64,000 nucleotides of DNA from Saccharomyces mikatae IFO 1815 (Eukaryota > Ascomycota > Saccharomycetes > Saccharomycetales > Saccharomycetaceae). The DNA lies in the NCBI RefSeq assembly GCF_947241705.1, contig NC_079259.1, forward strand, positions 186,001 through 250,000. Direction: 5' to 3'. A program made the translations under genes and the position numbers. Below the pieces are notes generated by a model that saw only the letters and a program-made list of their open reading frames with translations, was not told where the DNA came from and searched no databases. Position 1 is the first letter of the stretch. Each line of letters opens with the position of its first letter. Below are positions 52,488 to 62,800 of the stretch, one piece after another.

Positions 52488-54674
52488 ATGGAATTATCTG
52501 ATACTTACAAAGCAGAGCACTTCACGAAGTTCTCGGATACTTTAAAGGAATATAGAATTGAACAGAATAATGAGCAAAACCCCACTGACCCCTTCAACAT
52601 TATAAGAGAGTTTCGCTCATCCGCTGGGCAACTTGCTTTAAAATTTGCCAATTCAACAGACCAGCAAAATCTCATATCTTCTACGGATTGGGAACTGGAG
52701 GCCAGATTTTGGCATTTAGTAGAACTGTTAATGGTTTTTAGAAACGCTGATCTTGATCTCGACGAGATAGACCTTCATCCTTATAATTCAAGGGCTTTAT
52801 TCAAAAAAAAATTAATGCAAGGGAATACTGATCTTTATCAAATATGGATTGTGATGGTTTGGCTGAGGGAAAATACACATGTAGAAGATAGACCTAAAAA
52901 TATTCCAACTTCTAAATGGTCAAATAGTATTACTTCTGGGGGATTGAAGAGTTGTGACTTGGATTTTCCCTTACGTGAAAATAACAATGTCCTTGATGTT
53001 AAAGATAAAAAAGAAGATCATATCTTTTTTAAGTACATTTACGAGCTTATTTTAGCTGGTGCAGTTGATGAAGCATTAGAGGAAGCAAAACTGACTGATA
53101 ACATTACAATTTGTATGATATTGTGCGGAGTTCAGGAATATTTAAATCCCGTCATCGATAAACAGATTGCAAATGAATTCGATACTCAGCAAGGAATCAA
53201 AAAGCACTCTTTGTGGAGGAGAACTGTTTTCAGTCTTTCGCAACAGCCAGGATTGGATCCTTATGAAAGGGCAATATACTGCTACTTAAGTGGTGATATT
53301 CCAAGCCAAGAAATTTTGCAATATTCAGATTGGGAATCTGATCTTCACCTATATTTAAATCAGATATTACAGATTGAAATTGAAAATTACCTTTTAAAAA
53401 ATAATCAAATAAGTACTGATGAATTGATCCTACCATTACCCTCTCATGCATTAACTGTACAAGAAGTGCTTAACAGAGTGGCAGCAAGACACCCTTCAGA
53501 AAGTGAACACCCCATCAGAGTTTTAATGGCATCCGTTATACTAGATTCTCTACCATCCGTTATTCATTCATCTGTAGAAATGCTCCTTGACGTTGTAAAA
53601 GGAACAGAAACAAGTAACGATATCATAGATAAGCCTTATCTTCTGAGAATAGTGACACATTTAGCCATTTTCCTGGACATAATCAACCCAGGTTCTGTTG
53701 AAGAGGTTGACAAATCCAAACTGATTACCACATATATCAGTCTCCTAAAACTACAAGGGCTTTATGAAAATATTCCAATATACGCTACTTTTCTCAATGA
53801 ATCAGACTGCTTAGAGGCATGTTCTTTCATATTATCTTCTTTAGAGAATCCACAGATAAGGCAAAAACAAATCGAAATAATCAACTTTTTGAAACTACCT
53901 GCCTCAAATATTTTGAGAAGAACCACCCAGCGTGTTTTTGAGGAAACAGAGCACGAATATTCACCATCTAACGAAATCTCCATATCTTTCGATGTAAACA
54001 ACATTGATATGCACTTGATATGTGGTGTGGAATGGCTTATTGAAGGAAAGCTTTACGTGGATGCTGTCCACTCCATAATCGCCCTATCGAGAAGGTTTTT
54101 ATTAAATGGCCGTGTCAAGGCTCTTGAGCAATTTATGAAAAGAAACAGTTTTGAAAAAATATGCAAGAATTATGAGTTAGAGAAAATAGCTGAAAACATT
54201 TCTGGAAATGGTGATGAAAAAGAAGATCAATTTTTGAAAGAGATAACTCAATATGAGCATCTGATCCAAGGTATAGAGAAATATGAAGAATGGCAGAAAT
54301 CCGTCAGTTTATTAAATTCAGAATCGAACATTCCCACTTTAATAGAGAAATTGCAAGGATTTTCAAAGGATACATTTGAGTTGATCAGGTCATTTTTAGT
54401 GGAGTTAACTTCTATGGACCTTATCAATTCGATAGATTATGAAATTCTCTATGAAATTAGAGCCCTATATACTCCATTTCTAATAATGGAATTGCATAAA
54501 AAATTAGTGGAAGCCGCCAAGTTGCTGAAGATTCCAAAGTTTGTCTCAGAAGCTCTGGAGTTTACCTCATTGGTTGCTAATGAGAACGACAAGATTTATC
54601 TATTATTCCAATCCAGTGGAAAATTGAAAGAATATCTGGATCTCGTTGCTCGCACGGCTACGCTTCTGAATTGA
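52488..54674 (+). CDS. NUP84: NUP84, nuclear pore outer-ring nucleoporin
   Basis: A 728-residue, almost wholly alpha-helical protein of the Y-shaped Nup84 complex (vertebrate Nup107). It builds the outer rings of the nuclear pore and contacts Nup145C and Nup133. The N-terminal half has the ACE1-type crown and trunk pattern ([40 protein letters not shown]), the C-terminal half the Nup133-binding tail. No transmembrane or FG repeats are present, as expected. Length is within two residues of S. cerevisiae. ATG at 52488. Converges with IWR1. Confidence 0.95.
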   Translation: MELSDTYKAEHFTKFSDTLKEYRIEQNNEQNPTDPFNIIREFRSSAGQLALKFANSTDQQNLISSTDWELEARFWHLVELLMVFRNADLDLDEIDLHPYNSRALFKKKLMQGNTDLYQIWIVMVWLRENTHVEDRPKNIPTSKWSNSITSGGLKSCDLDFPLRENNNVLDVKDKKEDHIFFKYIYELILAGAVDEALEEAKLTDNITICMILCGVQEYLNPVIDKQIANEFDTQQGIKKHSLWRRTVFSLSQQPGLDPYERAIYCYLSGDIPSQEILQYSDWESDLHLYLNQILQIEIENYLLKNNQISTDELILPLPSHALTVQEVLNRVAARHPSESEHPIRVLMASVILDSLPSVIHSSVEMLLDVVKGTETSNDIIDKPYLLRIVTHLAIFLDIINPGSVEEVDKSKLITTYISLLKLQGLYENIPIYATFLNESDCLEACSFILSSLENPQIRQKQIEIINFLKLPASNILRRTTQRVFEETEHEYSPSNEISISFDVNNIDMHLICGVEWLIEGKLYVDAVHSIIALSRRFLLNGRVKALEQFMKRNSFEKICKNYELEKIAENISGNGDEKEDQFLKEITQYEHLIQGIEKYEEWQKSVSLLNSESNIPTLIEKLQGFSKDTFELIRSFLVELTSMDLINSIDYEILYEIRALYTPFLIMELHKKLVEAAKLLKIPKFVSEALEFTSLVANENDKIYLLFQSSGKLKEYLDLVARTATLLN

Positions 54675-54928
54675 TCGATTGACATATTGCAAGGTAAGTT
54701 TATATTTAAGTAAACCGCAACAGTCTTTTGCATTTTTGTCTCTTTTAACAGTCATTAGGCATGCTATTTTATAGTATTTCTTATAATCTTTGTTTTCTCT
54801 TGTTAGGTCAAAATTAATGGGATGTAGAAAAGATAAGGAAGCAGTTTCCTTGTGTAAGAAATTTTAACTATGTAAAGATGGAACTTGCACACTACCAATC
54901 ATACATATTGGTAGTTGGGAAGGAAAAC
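54675..54928. other. Candidate replication origin between NUP84 and IWR1
   Basis: The convergent 254-bp spacer contains GTTTATATTTA at 54698-54708, ten of eleven bases of the ARS consensus WTTTAYRTTTW (only the first base is off). T-rich and A-rich stretches follow. From memory, S. cerevisiae has ARS410 in this same interval. The match plus position makes a conserved origin plausible, but ACS motifs with one mismatch are common in AT-rich yeast DNA. Confidence 0.4.
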
Positions 54929-56054
54929 TTAGCTTTTATCGATTTTTTTCTGTAATTGATGGAATATTCTGTCTCTATGATGTGCCAATGGGTCATCAGT
55001 ATCAGTCGGAAAGAATTCATTTCTAGGATATTCAGTATCATATTCCTCATCCAAGTCATTTGCGTTATCACTTGTTTCTATTTCCTCTTCTTGACCATCC
55101 AAATCAATAAAATTGGATGAGTTAATGGATTTAAGGACGTCACTGTTTCCTCCAAGTCTGCTGAAAAGATCTCCGTACTCTTCCTCCACGTCCTGATACC
55201 CATTAGGTCCCAAAAGTTGATGATCATTCCAAGAAGAAAACCTGCTCTTATTTACACCTATGATAAACTCTTCTTCCGATACAGCCATATCTTCCCCCTC
55301 GTTTCCAAGTAGAATTGATCTGTCATCATCTTCATCCTCCGGATAATCATTCTGGTAGTAGTTTTCATCATTAGAATCTTCATCATCTGAACGGACTTCA
55401 TTGGGATCACTTTCTTCATCAAGTGCTAAATCCATGTGCTCGACAATTTTCACAAACCCTATATTTTTCTCATTGTTATATCGTGCAACTTCATCTTCAC
55501 GAATTTTTTCTAAGTGATAGATGTCAAAAACGTAATCTAAACTGGGCAGTGTCGCAATTTCTGCAGAATATCCACTGAAAAACTTTCTAGTTGGTTTTTT
55601 TCTTTCAAGATTCTCTCCACCTTTATTCAGTTTCAAATAGTCATTTACCATCTGATTGATCTCGGGAGGTAACCCATCATCATCTTTAGCATTGCTTTCT
55701 ACCGTAAGCTGACTTTGTGAATCATCGCCATCAGAGTCTCTACGATGTTTCTTTCTCTGTTCTAATACAAAATGCCTGTGATCTTCATGAGCGAGCTTCA
55801 ACAATGGTGTGGATGACTCTTGCTCGGATTGGTAGCTTTCAGGGCTCACAGTCTTTGATAATTTGAATATGAACCTCTGTTTCTTCACTCTTTTCCCCTC
55901 ATCAATCACTGAAATCGTCTCAAATGAACTTAGTTAGTCAAAAACCATACTATTATAACGAGAAAAAACTACACATACATAATGCCTGTACGGAATCCTC
56001 ATCTCTTCTTCTTTTTACTCTAATAAACTCTGGTGCCGTTGTGACACTGTTCAT
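54929..56054 (-). CDS. IWR1: IWR1, RNA polymerase II nuclear import factor, spliced
   Basis: Joined exons 56054-55979 (76 nt) and 55908-54929 encode 351 residues, close to the 353 of S. cerevisiae. Exon 1 gives MNSVTTAPEFIRVKRRRDED, then SVQAL. Splicing completes a Leu codon and continues LIDEGKRVKKQRFIFKL. The basic N-terminus (RVKRRR, KRVKKQR) is the bipartite nuclear import signal read by importin alpha, and it is formed across the splice junction. The acidic middle and C-terminus (DEESDPNEVRSDDEDSNDEN, DEEYDTEYPRNEF) bind the polymerase cleft. Without splicing only a GTG-started frame at 55909 exists. RPO21, its cargo's largest subunit, is in this window. Confidence 0.94.
55909..55978 (-). 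other. IWR1 intron
   Basis: A 70-bp intron: GTATGT donor at 55978-55973, branch point GACTAAC at 55939-55933 (first base off TACTAAC), TTCAG acceptor ending at 55909. A nearer TGAG at 55922-55921 would shift the frame. Joining T to TG makes Leu and keeps the conserved RVKRRR-to-KRVKKQR segment in one frame. This is among the shorter yeast introns. Confidence 0.9.
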
Positions 56055-56513
56055 TGCTAAATTCCTGTTTAACCTCACCTCAGTAAAAGCTATACCTTTT
56101 CTAGAGAGACAATATGTATCACATCTTTTACTCTCACCATTAACCTTTCTTCAACATTACTTATCTTCGATCCCTTCAGCCGATACTAACAAGAGATAAC
56201 CCGGCATCGACTTTCTTTGATTGCACTCCTAAATCATTCCATAATATAGACTTGGATTGCTCCACTACATGCCAATTGAAAAGAATATTTGCATATGTTA
56301 CTGAACTGGAATGTTAGCTTGAATTTATTTCTGAACCCTTTTTTCACTACCGCCTTAGTGTCTTTTTCTGTATTCTGAAATATTTATATGCAGCGGGCGT
56401 CAGGACAGCAACAAAATTTGTGACACTTCCTCTCATCTGAGACTGCACAATCATAAAGGAGTCTGTCTCATCAAAAGGTTTATTGGTATTTATATTTTTT
56501 CTGCGAACTTATC
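56055..56513. other. IWR1/YDL114W divergent spacer
   Basis: A 459-bp divergent spacer. TAACCCG at 56195-56201 is one base from a Reb1 core. The remainder is AT-rich with pyrimidine runs. No further gene is seen; the plus-strand frame at 55924-56199 is antisense to IWR1 exon 1. Confidence 0.4.
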
Positions 56514-57431
56514 ATGGAGTATAAGAACAAAATAAATGGGCCTAGTGGTGGTACAACAAAATGCATCAAGGATTGCCCAACTGTCATCTTGAGCCTTCCC
56601 AGTTACAATCCCTCCATCCTTTCTACCTGCGCAATCGCACTAATAACAGGTGGGTCGAGTGGACTTGGGTTCGAACTCACAAAGGAACTTGCCAAAAGAG
56701 TCGATAAAGTGATTGTAGCCGATATTCAATCATTTCCTACTACTGTTCAGGCACAATATGGTAACATTTTCTATTATCAATGCGACATAACAAGCTTAGA
56801 TGAGATTAAAAAATTGAAAAAAAAAATTGAAAAAGATCATGGAAATGTTAGTATCCTCATAAATAATGCAGGAGTAGCTCATATCAAAAAATTGGAACAT
56901 ATGTCTAACAGTGAGGTTAAACAATTGATTGATATAAACTTAATAGGTGCTTACAAAATCATCAATACGTTCGCGACAAATATGGTAGATAATGGAGAGG
57001 GATTTATAATTGACATTGCTTCTGTCCTCGGAGAACTAACTCCTGCAAGGCTAACATCGTATGGAGCATCAAAAGGTGCAATGATTGGTTTCCATAAGAG
57101 CATGTGTAAGCATTTCAAAAGTTTGCCTTCGGAATGTAATAAACCCGGAATAAAGACATTACTAGTGTGTCCAGGAAAAATCCAAACAAAAATGTTCGTT
57201 GATGTCCCCACACCATCCAAGTTATTGGCTCCTGATATTATACCTTCTCAACTGGCACTTGCGATAATATCTGCCATGGAACATAATCATTTACAAACAC
57301 TAAATGCTCCCTATTATGTAAACCTAATTCCTTTTTTCAAATCTTTAAGTTGGCCATATAGACATCTTCTAAAACATTTCAGCGGAATGGATCAGGTAAC
57401 ATCCATCCAGACCACGACTAAGAATGTATGA
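56514..57431 (+). CDS. YDL114W-like short-chain dehydrogenase/reductase
   Basis: A 305-residue classical SDR of unknown substrate, syntenic with S. cerevisiae YDL114W (308 residues as I recall). The cofactor loop is TGGSSGLGFELTKEL (residues about 43-57), followed by DIQSFP, whose Asp suggests NAD preference. The NNAG motif is INNAGVAHIKK near residue 118. The catalytic Ser lies in IDIASVLGE, and the YxxxK pair in SYGASKGAMIG near residue 182. A Pro/Ser-rich N-terminal 40 residues (SLPSYNPSILSTCAIAL) may be a membrane or lipid-droplet anchor. ATG at 56514. Tail-to-tail with ATG20, only 110 bp apart. Confidence 0.9.
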   Translation: MEYKNKINGPSGGTTKCIKDCPTVILSLPSYNPSILSTCAIALITGGSSGLGFELTKELAKRVDKVIVADIQSFPTTVQAQYGNIFYYQCDITSLDEIKKLKKKIEKDHGNVSILINNAGVAHIKKLEHMSNSEVKQLIDINLIGAYKIINTFATNMVDNGEGFIIDIASVLGELTPARLTSYGASKGAMIGFHKSMCKHFKSLPSECNKPGIKTLLVCPGKIQTKMFVDVPTPSKLLAPDIIPSQLALAIISAMEHNHLQTLNAPYYVNLIPFFKSLSWPYRHLLKHFSGMDQVTSIQTTTKNV

Positions 57432-57541
57432 AATAAAAATAATAATATTGACTATTCTGTACGTTTGACATTTTGGTTTTCACTTTATTGTTATTAATAT
57501 ATCAAGTATATTATATACGCTATAAAAGAATGCTCATAGTT

Positions 57542-59488
57542 CTATGCAAAATCTTGATGTCTTTTTACCTCTTTCCAAATTTCCAAATTCTGCCGAGCGT
57601 AGTTCCTCATATATCTGGAATGATGTTTTAGAATGTCTGACAAGTCGGTTTCTCTTTCTTTCGAGAATTTGGGTAACTGATCATCCTTAATGACTTTTGA
57701 AATAACCTCCAAATCATTCTCAGTAACTTTTAATGATTCAGAAAGTTGTTCGATTTCCTTTTTTAGATTAACACTTGCAGTATGAGGATCAGTTTCTTGA
57801 TACTTAACGGATTCCTTAACCATCGATGCTAATTTGCTAAATCCGTTGAATAGTTTCCCACTATATGATTTCCCACCATTGGCAGCGTTGTTGGTGGGCC
57901 GTTCCAGATTGATGGTATGACTTTTGGACATTTCGCTGTCAATAATCTTATCAACATCCTTATATTCATTGTTTTGTACCTCAAGCTTCTCCAATTGTGC
58001 AATTTTGGAGCTCAGAGACTTTTTAATCATTTCATTTTGCAAGTATTTCAACTTTCTGTATTTAATTAATTCTCTCGCAGATGTTGCCATGTGCACTGAT
58101 TCATTTAAGGGCTCATTTATGTTATAGTACAATCTTCCAACTAGTTTTTCCAGAGTAATTGAAGATTCTGAAAAGACATTACTCAAGTAAGATAACTGTT
58201 CCACTACTTCTCCAACCTGAGCCTGTTCATGAGAAAACTGTGCAAACACCTCAGAAATCTCATTGTAATCGGCTTTCAAATCGTGATAAGTCTTCGTGGT
58301 TCGTCTATTGTACTTATAAATTCCATTCTCTAACAAGTTCTCATATTGCTTGTACTCATGTTCAATGCTGCTGAACGATTTGCTTCTTTTATTGTCCATT
58401 TTTTTGTCGCTCGATTCTTTATTTAGTAATAACTGTGATGAAGAGCCCGGTATTGGTAACGTGGCATGAATTCTAGTTGTATTGGTAGGATCCAATGGGT
58501 TGCACTGCAGAATACTTTTCGGCAAAGATGAGAAAGTAGACGAACTATTAACAAATTCGTGCCAATTATGATTATTAGGATCCAAAAAATCGGTAATTAT
58601 GGATGTCTTTGTAATTTCCTCATTTGCCAAAAGTTTGTTCAAGAACTCTGTGAGCATTCTTATCCGATGCCGTATTAATCTTTCATCATTATTATTGACT
58701 GATGCATGTATCACAGACAATGACAGGTCTACCGAGCCAGAACCTTCTGAGGGCAATAAGTACTTTGAGCTCGATCCAGTTATTGACTTACCATAATTTT
58801 TTATTGACTGCTTTTCTGGTATTGGAGGTATCAAATTCATAGGAAATAATCTTATCAAAATACTTCTCAAACTCTCAAAATCGTTATAACGTCTCTGAAC
58901 AGTCGAATTTTCGAACTGGATAACATAAGCGATGTAAGACCTACCTTGACCTTCCGATACTCTTTTCGCTTCAAGTATATGTATTCTACTAGACTTATCT
59001 CTATTTGACACATGCATTTCTTCTGACGGAGAAGCTTCTTCGTTAATAGAGTTGATACTTCCACTAAGACTGGCTCTACACATTTCTATATTAGACCCTT
59101 GGTTTAAGGGAAGTAAGCCCTCTGAATCGTCCTCATAATCTTCATTTGGGTTCTTTAGTTTATGACTTCTTATACCGGGTATTCCTATTAAGGTCGATTT
59201 TGTAAGTCCTATAGGCTCTTCCTCCATGAATGGATTGTCCTTCTCTAACAGGGCAGTATGTACTAACTCAGTTTCTACTTTGGTGTTGTCTTCTTTTCCA
59301 CAATTTATCTTTTCTAAGCTTTTTTTTGAGCTTTTTTTTGAGCTCTTTTTTGGCAATCTAACTTCTTTCTTAGGAATCTCTGGCTTCTCCATATGTTCTG
59401 TTGTTTCATGTGGTAGTTCAGCCTCTCCTGTATCACGAGTTTTCGTGTTCAGTTTAGCTTTTCCTTGGATGTCACCTGAGTCTGACAT
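57542..59488 (-). CDS. ATG20: ATG20 (SNX42), PX-BAR sorting nexin
   Basis: A 648-residue sorting nexin that pairs with Snx4 in selective autophagy (Cvt, pexophagy) and endosome-to-Golgi recycling. The disordered N-terminal 150 residues are Lys/Ser/Glu-rich. The PX domain at about residues 150-300 has the PI3P-binding [10 protein letters not shown] and the proline loop [19 protein letters not shown]-type coiled-coil region forms the C-terminal half ([40 protein letters not shown]). The ATG at 59488-59486 (MSDSGDIQG) is the known start; 19 further codons upstream are open but lack support. A KKSS repeat near residue 50 is longer than in S. cerevisiae. Confidence 0.95.
   Translation of the reverse strand: MSDSGDIQGKAKLNTKTRDTGEAELPHETTEHMEKPEIPKKEVRLPKKSSKKSSKKSLEKINCGKEDNTKVETELVHTALLEKDNPFMEEEPIGLTKSTLIGIPGIRSHKLKNPNEDYEDDSEGLLPLNQGSNIEMCRASLSGSINSINEEASPSEEMHVSNRDKSSRIHILEAKRVSEGQGRSYIAYVIQFENSTVQRRYNDFESLRSILIRLFPMNLIPPIPEKQSIKNYGKSITGSSSKYLLPSEGSGSVDLSLSVIHASVNNNDERLIRHRIRMLTEFLNKLLANEEITKTSIITDFLDPNNHNWHEFVNSSSTFSSLPKSILQCNPLDPTNTTRIHATLPIPGSSSQLLLNKESSDKKMDNKRSKSFSSIEHEYKQYENLLENGIYKYNRRTTKTYHDLKADYNEISEVFAQFSHEQAQVGEVVEQLSYLSNVFSESSITLEKLVGRLYYNINEPLNESVHMATSARELIKYRKLKYLQNEMIKKSLSSKIAQLEKLEVQNNEYKDVDKIIDSEMSKSHTINLERPTNNAANGGKSYSGKLFNGFSKLASMVKESVKYQETDPHTASVNLKKEIEQLSESLKVTENDLEVISKVIKDDQLPKFSKERETDLSDILKHHSRYMRNYARQNLEIWKEVKRHQDFA
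59317..59351 (-). repeat. 12-bp tandem repeat in ATG20 encoding KKSS units
   Basis: Nearly identical 12-bp units of the form GAGCTTTTTTTT (plus strand) encode [14 protein letters not shown] in the disordered N-terminus of Atg20. From memory S. cerevisiae has only SPKKSPKKGK here, so this looks like a lineage-specific expansion. Confidence 0.7.
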
Positions 59489-59847
59489 TGTGTACTGAAG
59501 AAAACCGAATTCCTGAATAATATACTTGATTACACTACAGTACACGAGCTAGCCATCCCTTCATTTTGGAGATGAGTTACTGTAGATCGATATTTTATTG
59601 GCGTATTCAATAATGATACCTTAAAGGGGCACAAGTGGTAAGTCGTCGGGTAACAGAGTTCAGGTCACGTGAATGAAAATTCAAGCGTTTTTCGAAAAGT
59701 TTCATTATGGCGATGAGCACGATTAAACAGTATTGATATAGAAGAACAAATTTCATCAAAAAGTCCACGCAAACATCTTCAAATCTGCTCATCAAACTAT
59801 TGTAACAAACACGCCTGAACTTTTTCGTTTTCTTTTGTGCAGCAAAA
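59489..59847. promoter_or_regulatory. ATG20/TRM3 divergent promoter with Reb1 and Cbf1 sites
   Basis: CGGGTAA at 59647-59653 (minus strand TTACCCG) is a Reb1 core, and GTCACGTGA at 59664-59672 is a full Cbf1 site, 10 bp apart, about mid-way between the two ATGs (160 bp from ATG20, 175 bp from TRM3). Both factors are nucleosome-displacing, so one bidirectional open region probably serves both genes. Confidence 0.7.
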
Positions 59848-62800
59848 ATGGTTGAAGGTGTTCTCGTTGGCAAATATTTACCTCATGAAGAACAATTGAA
59901 ACTTATATCGAACTTGGTTCAGGATGACAATTTAGACGAGGTTCTGGAGTTGATTGAAACTTCTTCATTGGATATATCGTTGTACAGTAACATTGAAACC
60001 TTAATCTTTGAAAAAATCACCGAACAGGTTATCAAGTACGCCGCAATGGGTGATGAAACAAAGGAAATGTTTTGTTCTTCGAAGAGTGAAATGAACAGCA
60101 CGGTAAGAACATCTGCACATCTACTGTGTTATTTACCTAGTGTATGGAAACGATTTCAAGTATGGATGAGCTACCGATTAAATGAAATTATTAGCGAAAA
60201 CCATAAACATCTTTTTGGTAACAATTTTGGAAAGATAGCTGCACAACCTTTTTTCGATCATTTTGCTGAGGGAAAAAACGTTAATATCCAGCATGAAAAA
60301 TTTAGCTTGAGTATTCTTAGCTTGTTGGACTACTTAGAAGTTGTATATTTATTTGACGAAGATGAAAATAGCGTATCTACCGAAAGCTTAGATTTTATCA
60401 TAATTCCATTATTAGGTTGTAACTCAGAAGATATTGCAGAATCCTGTTCTAAATTAATGAGATGGCACATTAAAACTTTATCGAAATGCTGCAATTCTGA
60501 TAGAAACTTCGATAAGCTTGTTTGGAATTTTATTAAACAGTTGTACGCTGAAGACTCTCAGCACTCCTGGAAGCAAAAGAACAGCTTGTCCTTTCTTCTA
60601 AGGTTCCTCTTAACATCTGAATTATCCCCTGAACTTTTTGCTTATATTCAGACCGACATTTATTGGGAACATATTCAAACAGAACTGGATAATGATGTGC
60701 ATGAACACAGAAAATTGGCGCTCTCAATCCTTAAATTAACAATTCAAAAACTATCAGGTCACACCACAGAAATAAGAACAACATTTTTTACATATCATGT
60801 CATCCCCAGCGCCGAAACGCTCAGTAGTTGGAAGAAATTCACTACGCTATATGAAATGATCGCATTAGATACATCATTGAATCAAATTCAAGCGGCCAAA
60901 CAAGATATTATTAATTTTTTTGACAATGTTCATTTACATCATAGCTGGGCGCTTATCCTACTTTCTACAGGGTTGAAGTCATCAATGGAGAGCGTTAGAA
61001 AATACATGATGACTTTAATGTTCTTAATTACTAATATGTCGGTGTTTTCTTCTAATATACCTTTATTAACGAAAACTATTTTGCCTGCCGCAATGGCTGC
61101 TCATTTTTTTGACGTCAAAGGTAGTAATTGTCCTCATGGTGAAAAACTTTCATTATTTGCCAAAAACTTGCTTTCCCAAACAATTGATGACTTGCCTCAT
61201 TTATTATCGGAAATTTTGAGGTTATTGATCGAAAAAGGAACTTCTTTTGATCCCTCTAGAATATATTTGTCCTACGGTATTTTGAAATTTTTCCAGGACG
61301 AAAAAACCAAAATAATCAATTCAGAACATTTGAGTTTGATCAGAAAATTGTATGAATTTGTAGCTGAAGAAAAAGTTCTTGAAACTACCATTCAGACTAT
61401 TTACTTGAAATTTTTACTATACATCGACTCATCCGTTACAGCATCTGAATTATTGATTACGTTGGTATCGCATATCAAGTTAAATGGAGGGACATACGAG
61501 TATGCTGAGCCTCTTTTTGAAGATTACAGAGATCTTGCTGTTTCCCACTTTGACAAACTTCAAGCTGAAGAAGATCTCAAGTTGAACATTGGAAAGGACA
61601 CTATCTTTGACCTCTTAGCATTTGTCATATTCAATTTCAATGATGTTGATATTACTCCTGATTTCATAATTGAAGCCGCAAAATCGAAACAAGATATTCT
61701 TGAGCACACTTCAAAGGCAGTGACTTTCTTGACTGAAATGCTTTCAGGTAAACCTTCGGATGAGTATAGCTATGAAAATGCAACAGCTCTATTGTCTTAC
61801 CCCAAATTTACAATATCCACGTGGAAATCAGTAAATGTCAATAATTTATTAAAGTCAGTAATGGAAGAATTTTCCATTGATAAGTTCAAATTTTTTGTTG
61901 GAATTTACAACAAGACTTATGAATGCAGGTTTGATACAGTCGAACTAAACTTTAATGGGCTTATGAACATATACGAAATGATCAAAATGTCTGTTAATGG
62001 AAGTTCTAAGGAGAGCTTTAAAGTGAAGGATAGTGTATATTCTTCTTACTTTGATCTTTTGAATATTTTTCTAAAAACATACGCTTTAAATCGTGACAAT
62101 CTCAATAGGAGAAATGATGAGCTCCATATGTTGCTGCATTTAATTGACAGAAATATCAATAAAGATAACGGAAATTATTCGGGAAATCTAAAAATTTGTA
62201 ATTTACTCTACTTTATCATAGACTCCTATGTTCGTTGCTCCCCTCTTGCCTCTGATGATGATATTTTTATCGTCAAGTTCATTTTCGAGAAATTCTCGTT
62301 CATATGGGAAAATATCAATAGTGAGAGATTGGTTTTAAAAGAAAGAGATCTTCAATTGGTGCTAATTAAGGGATTGTTTCATCCGGCTATTCTGTATTTT
62401 GGGTCAAAACGGTATATTGATAATCTAACTTCAAAGTTGGGGGAACATGCACAAACGATTATATCATCGAGTTACTCCAGAAGAAGCCTACTGCCGCTGC
62501 TTGGGTCACAACTCAGAACATTTATGAGGTTGCATGGGGGGTCATTAAGTGGAGATTCCGACTATTGGTGGTTGATTAACATCATGATAAATGCTTTCAA
62601 ACAACCGCAAATGGATGTTAACCTTTTCAAGCTAAAACCTGTTATTTCGGACTTATTTGACCATAAACTTAATAAATTTTACATCAAAGGCGATGAACTG
62701 TATGAGAAAGTGTACGGACCTGACGAAATATTGGCTAGAGTATCTATTATTGATTCTATTTTATATGCGAATAATCAGTTCAAAGTCCAATTAATCGAGA

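Noticed and set aside
55924-56199. 91-codon plus-strand frame across IWR1 exon 1 and its intron
   Set aside because: It is antisense to the supported IWR1 exon and splice sites and shows no protein-like pattern.
56649-56685. TGGGTCGAGTGG followed by GGTTCGAACTC, resembling tRNA A and B boxes
   Set aside because: The bases encode the conserved TGGSSGLGFEL cofactor loop of the YDL114W dehydrogenase, and no cloverleaf forms around them.
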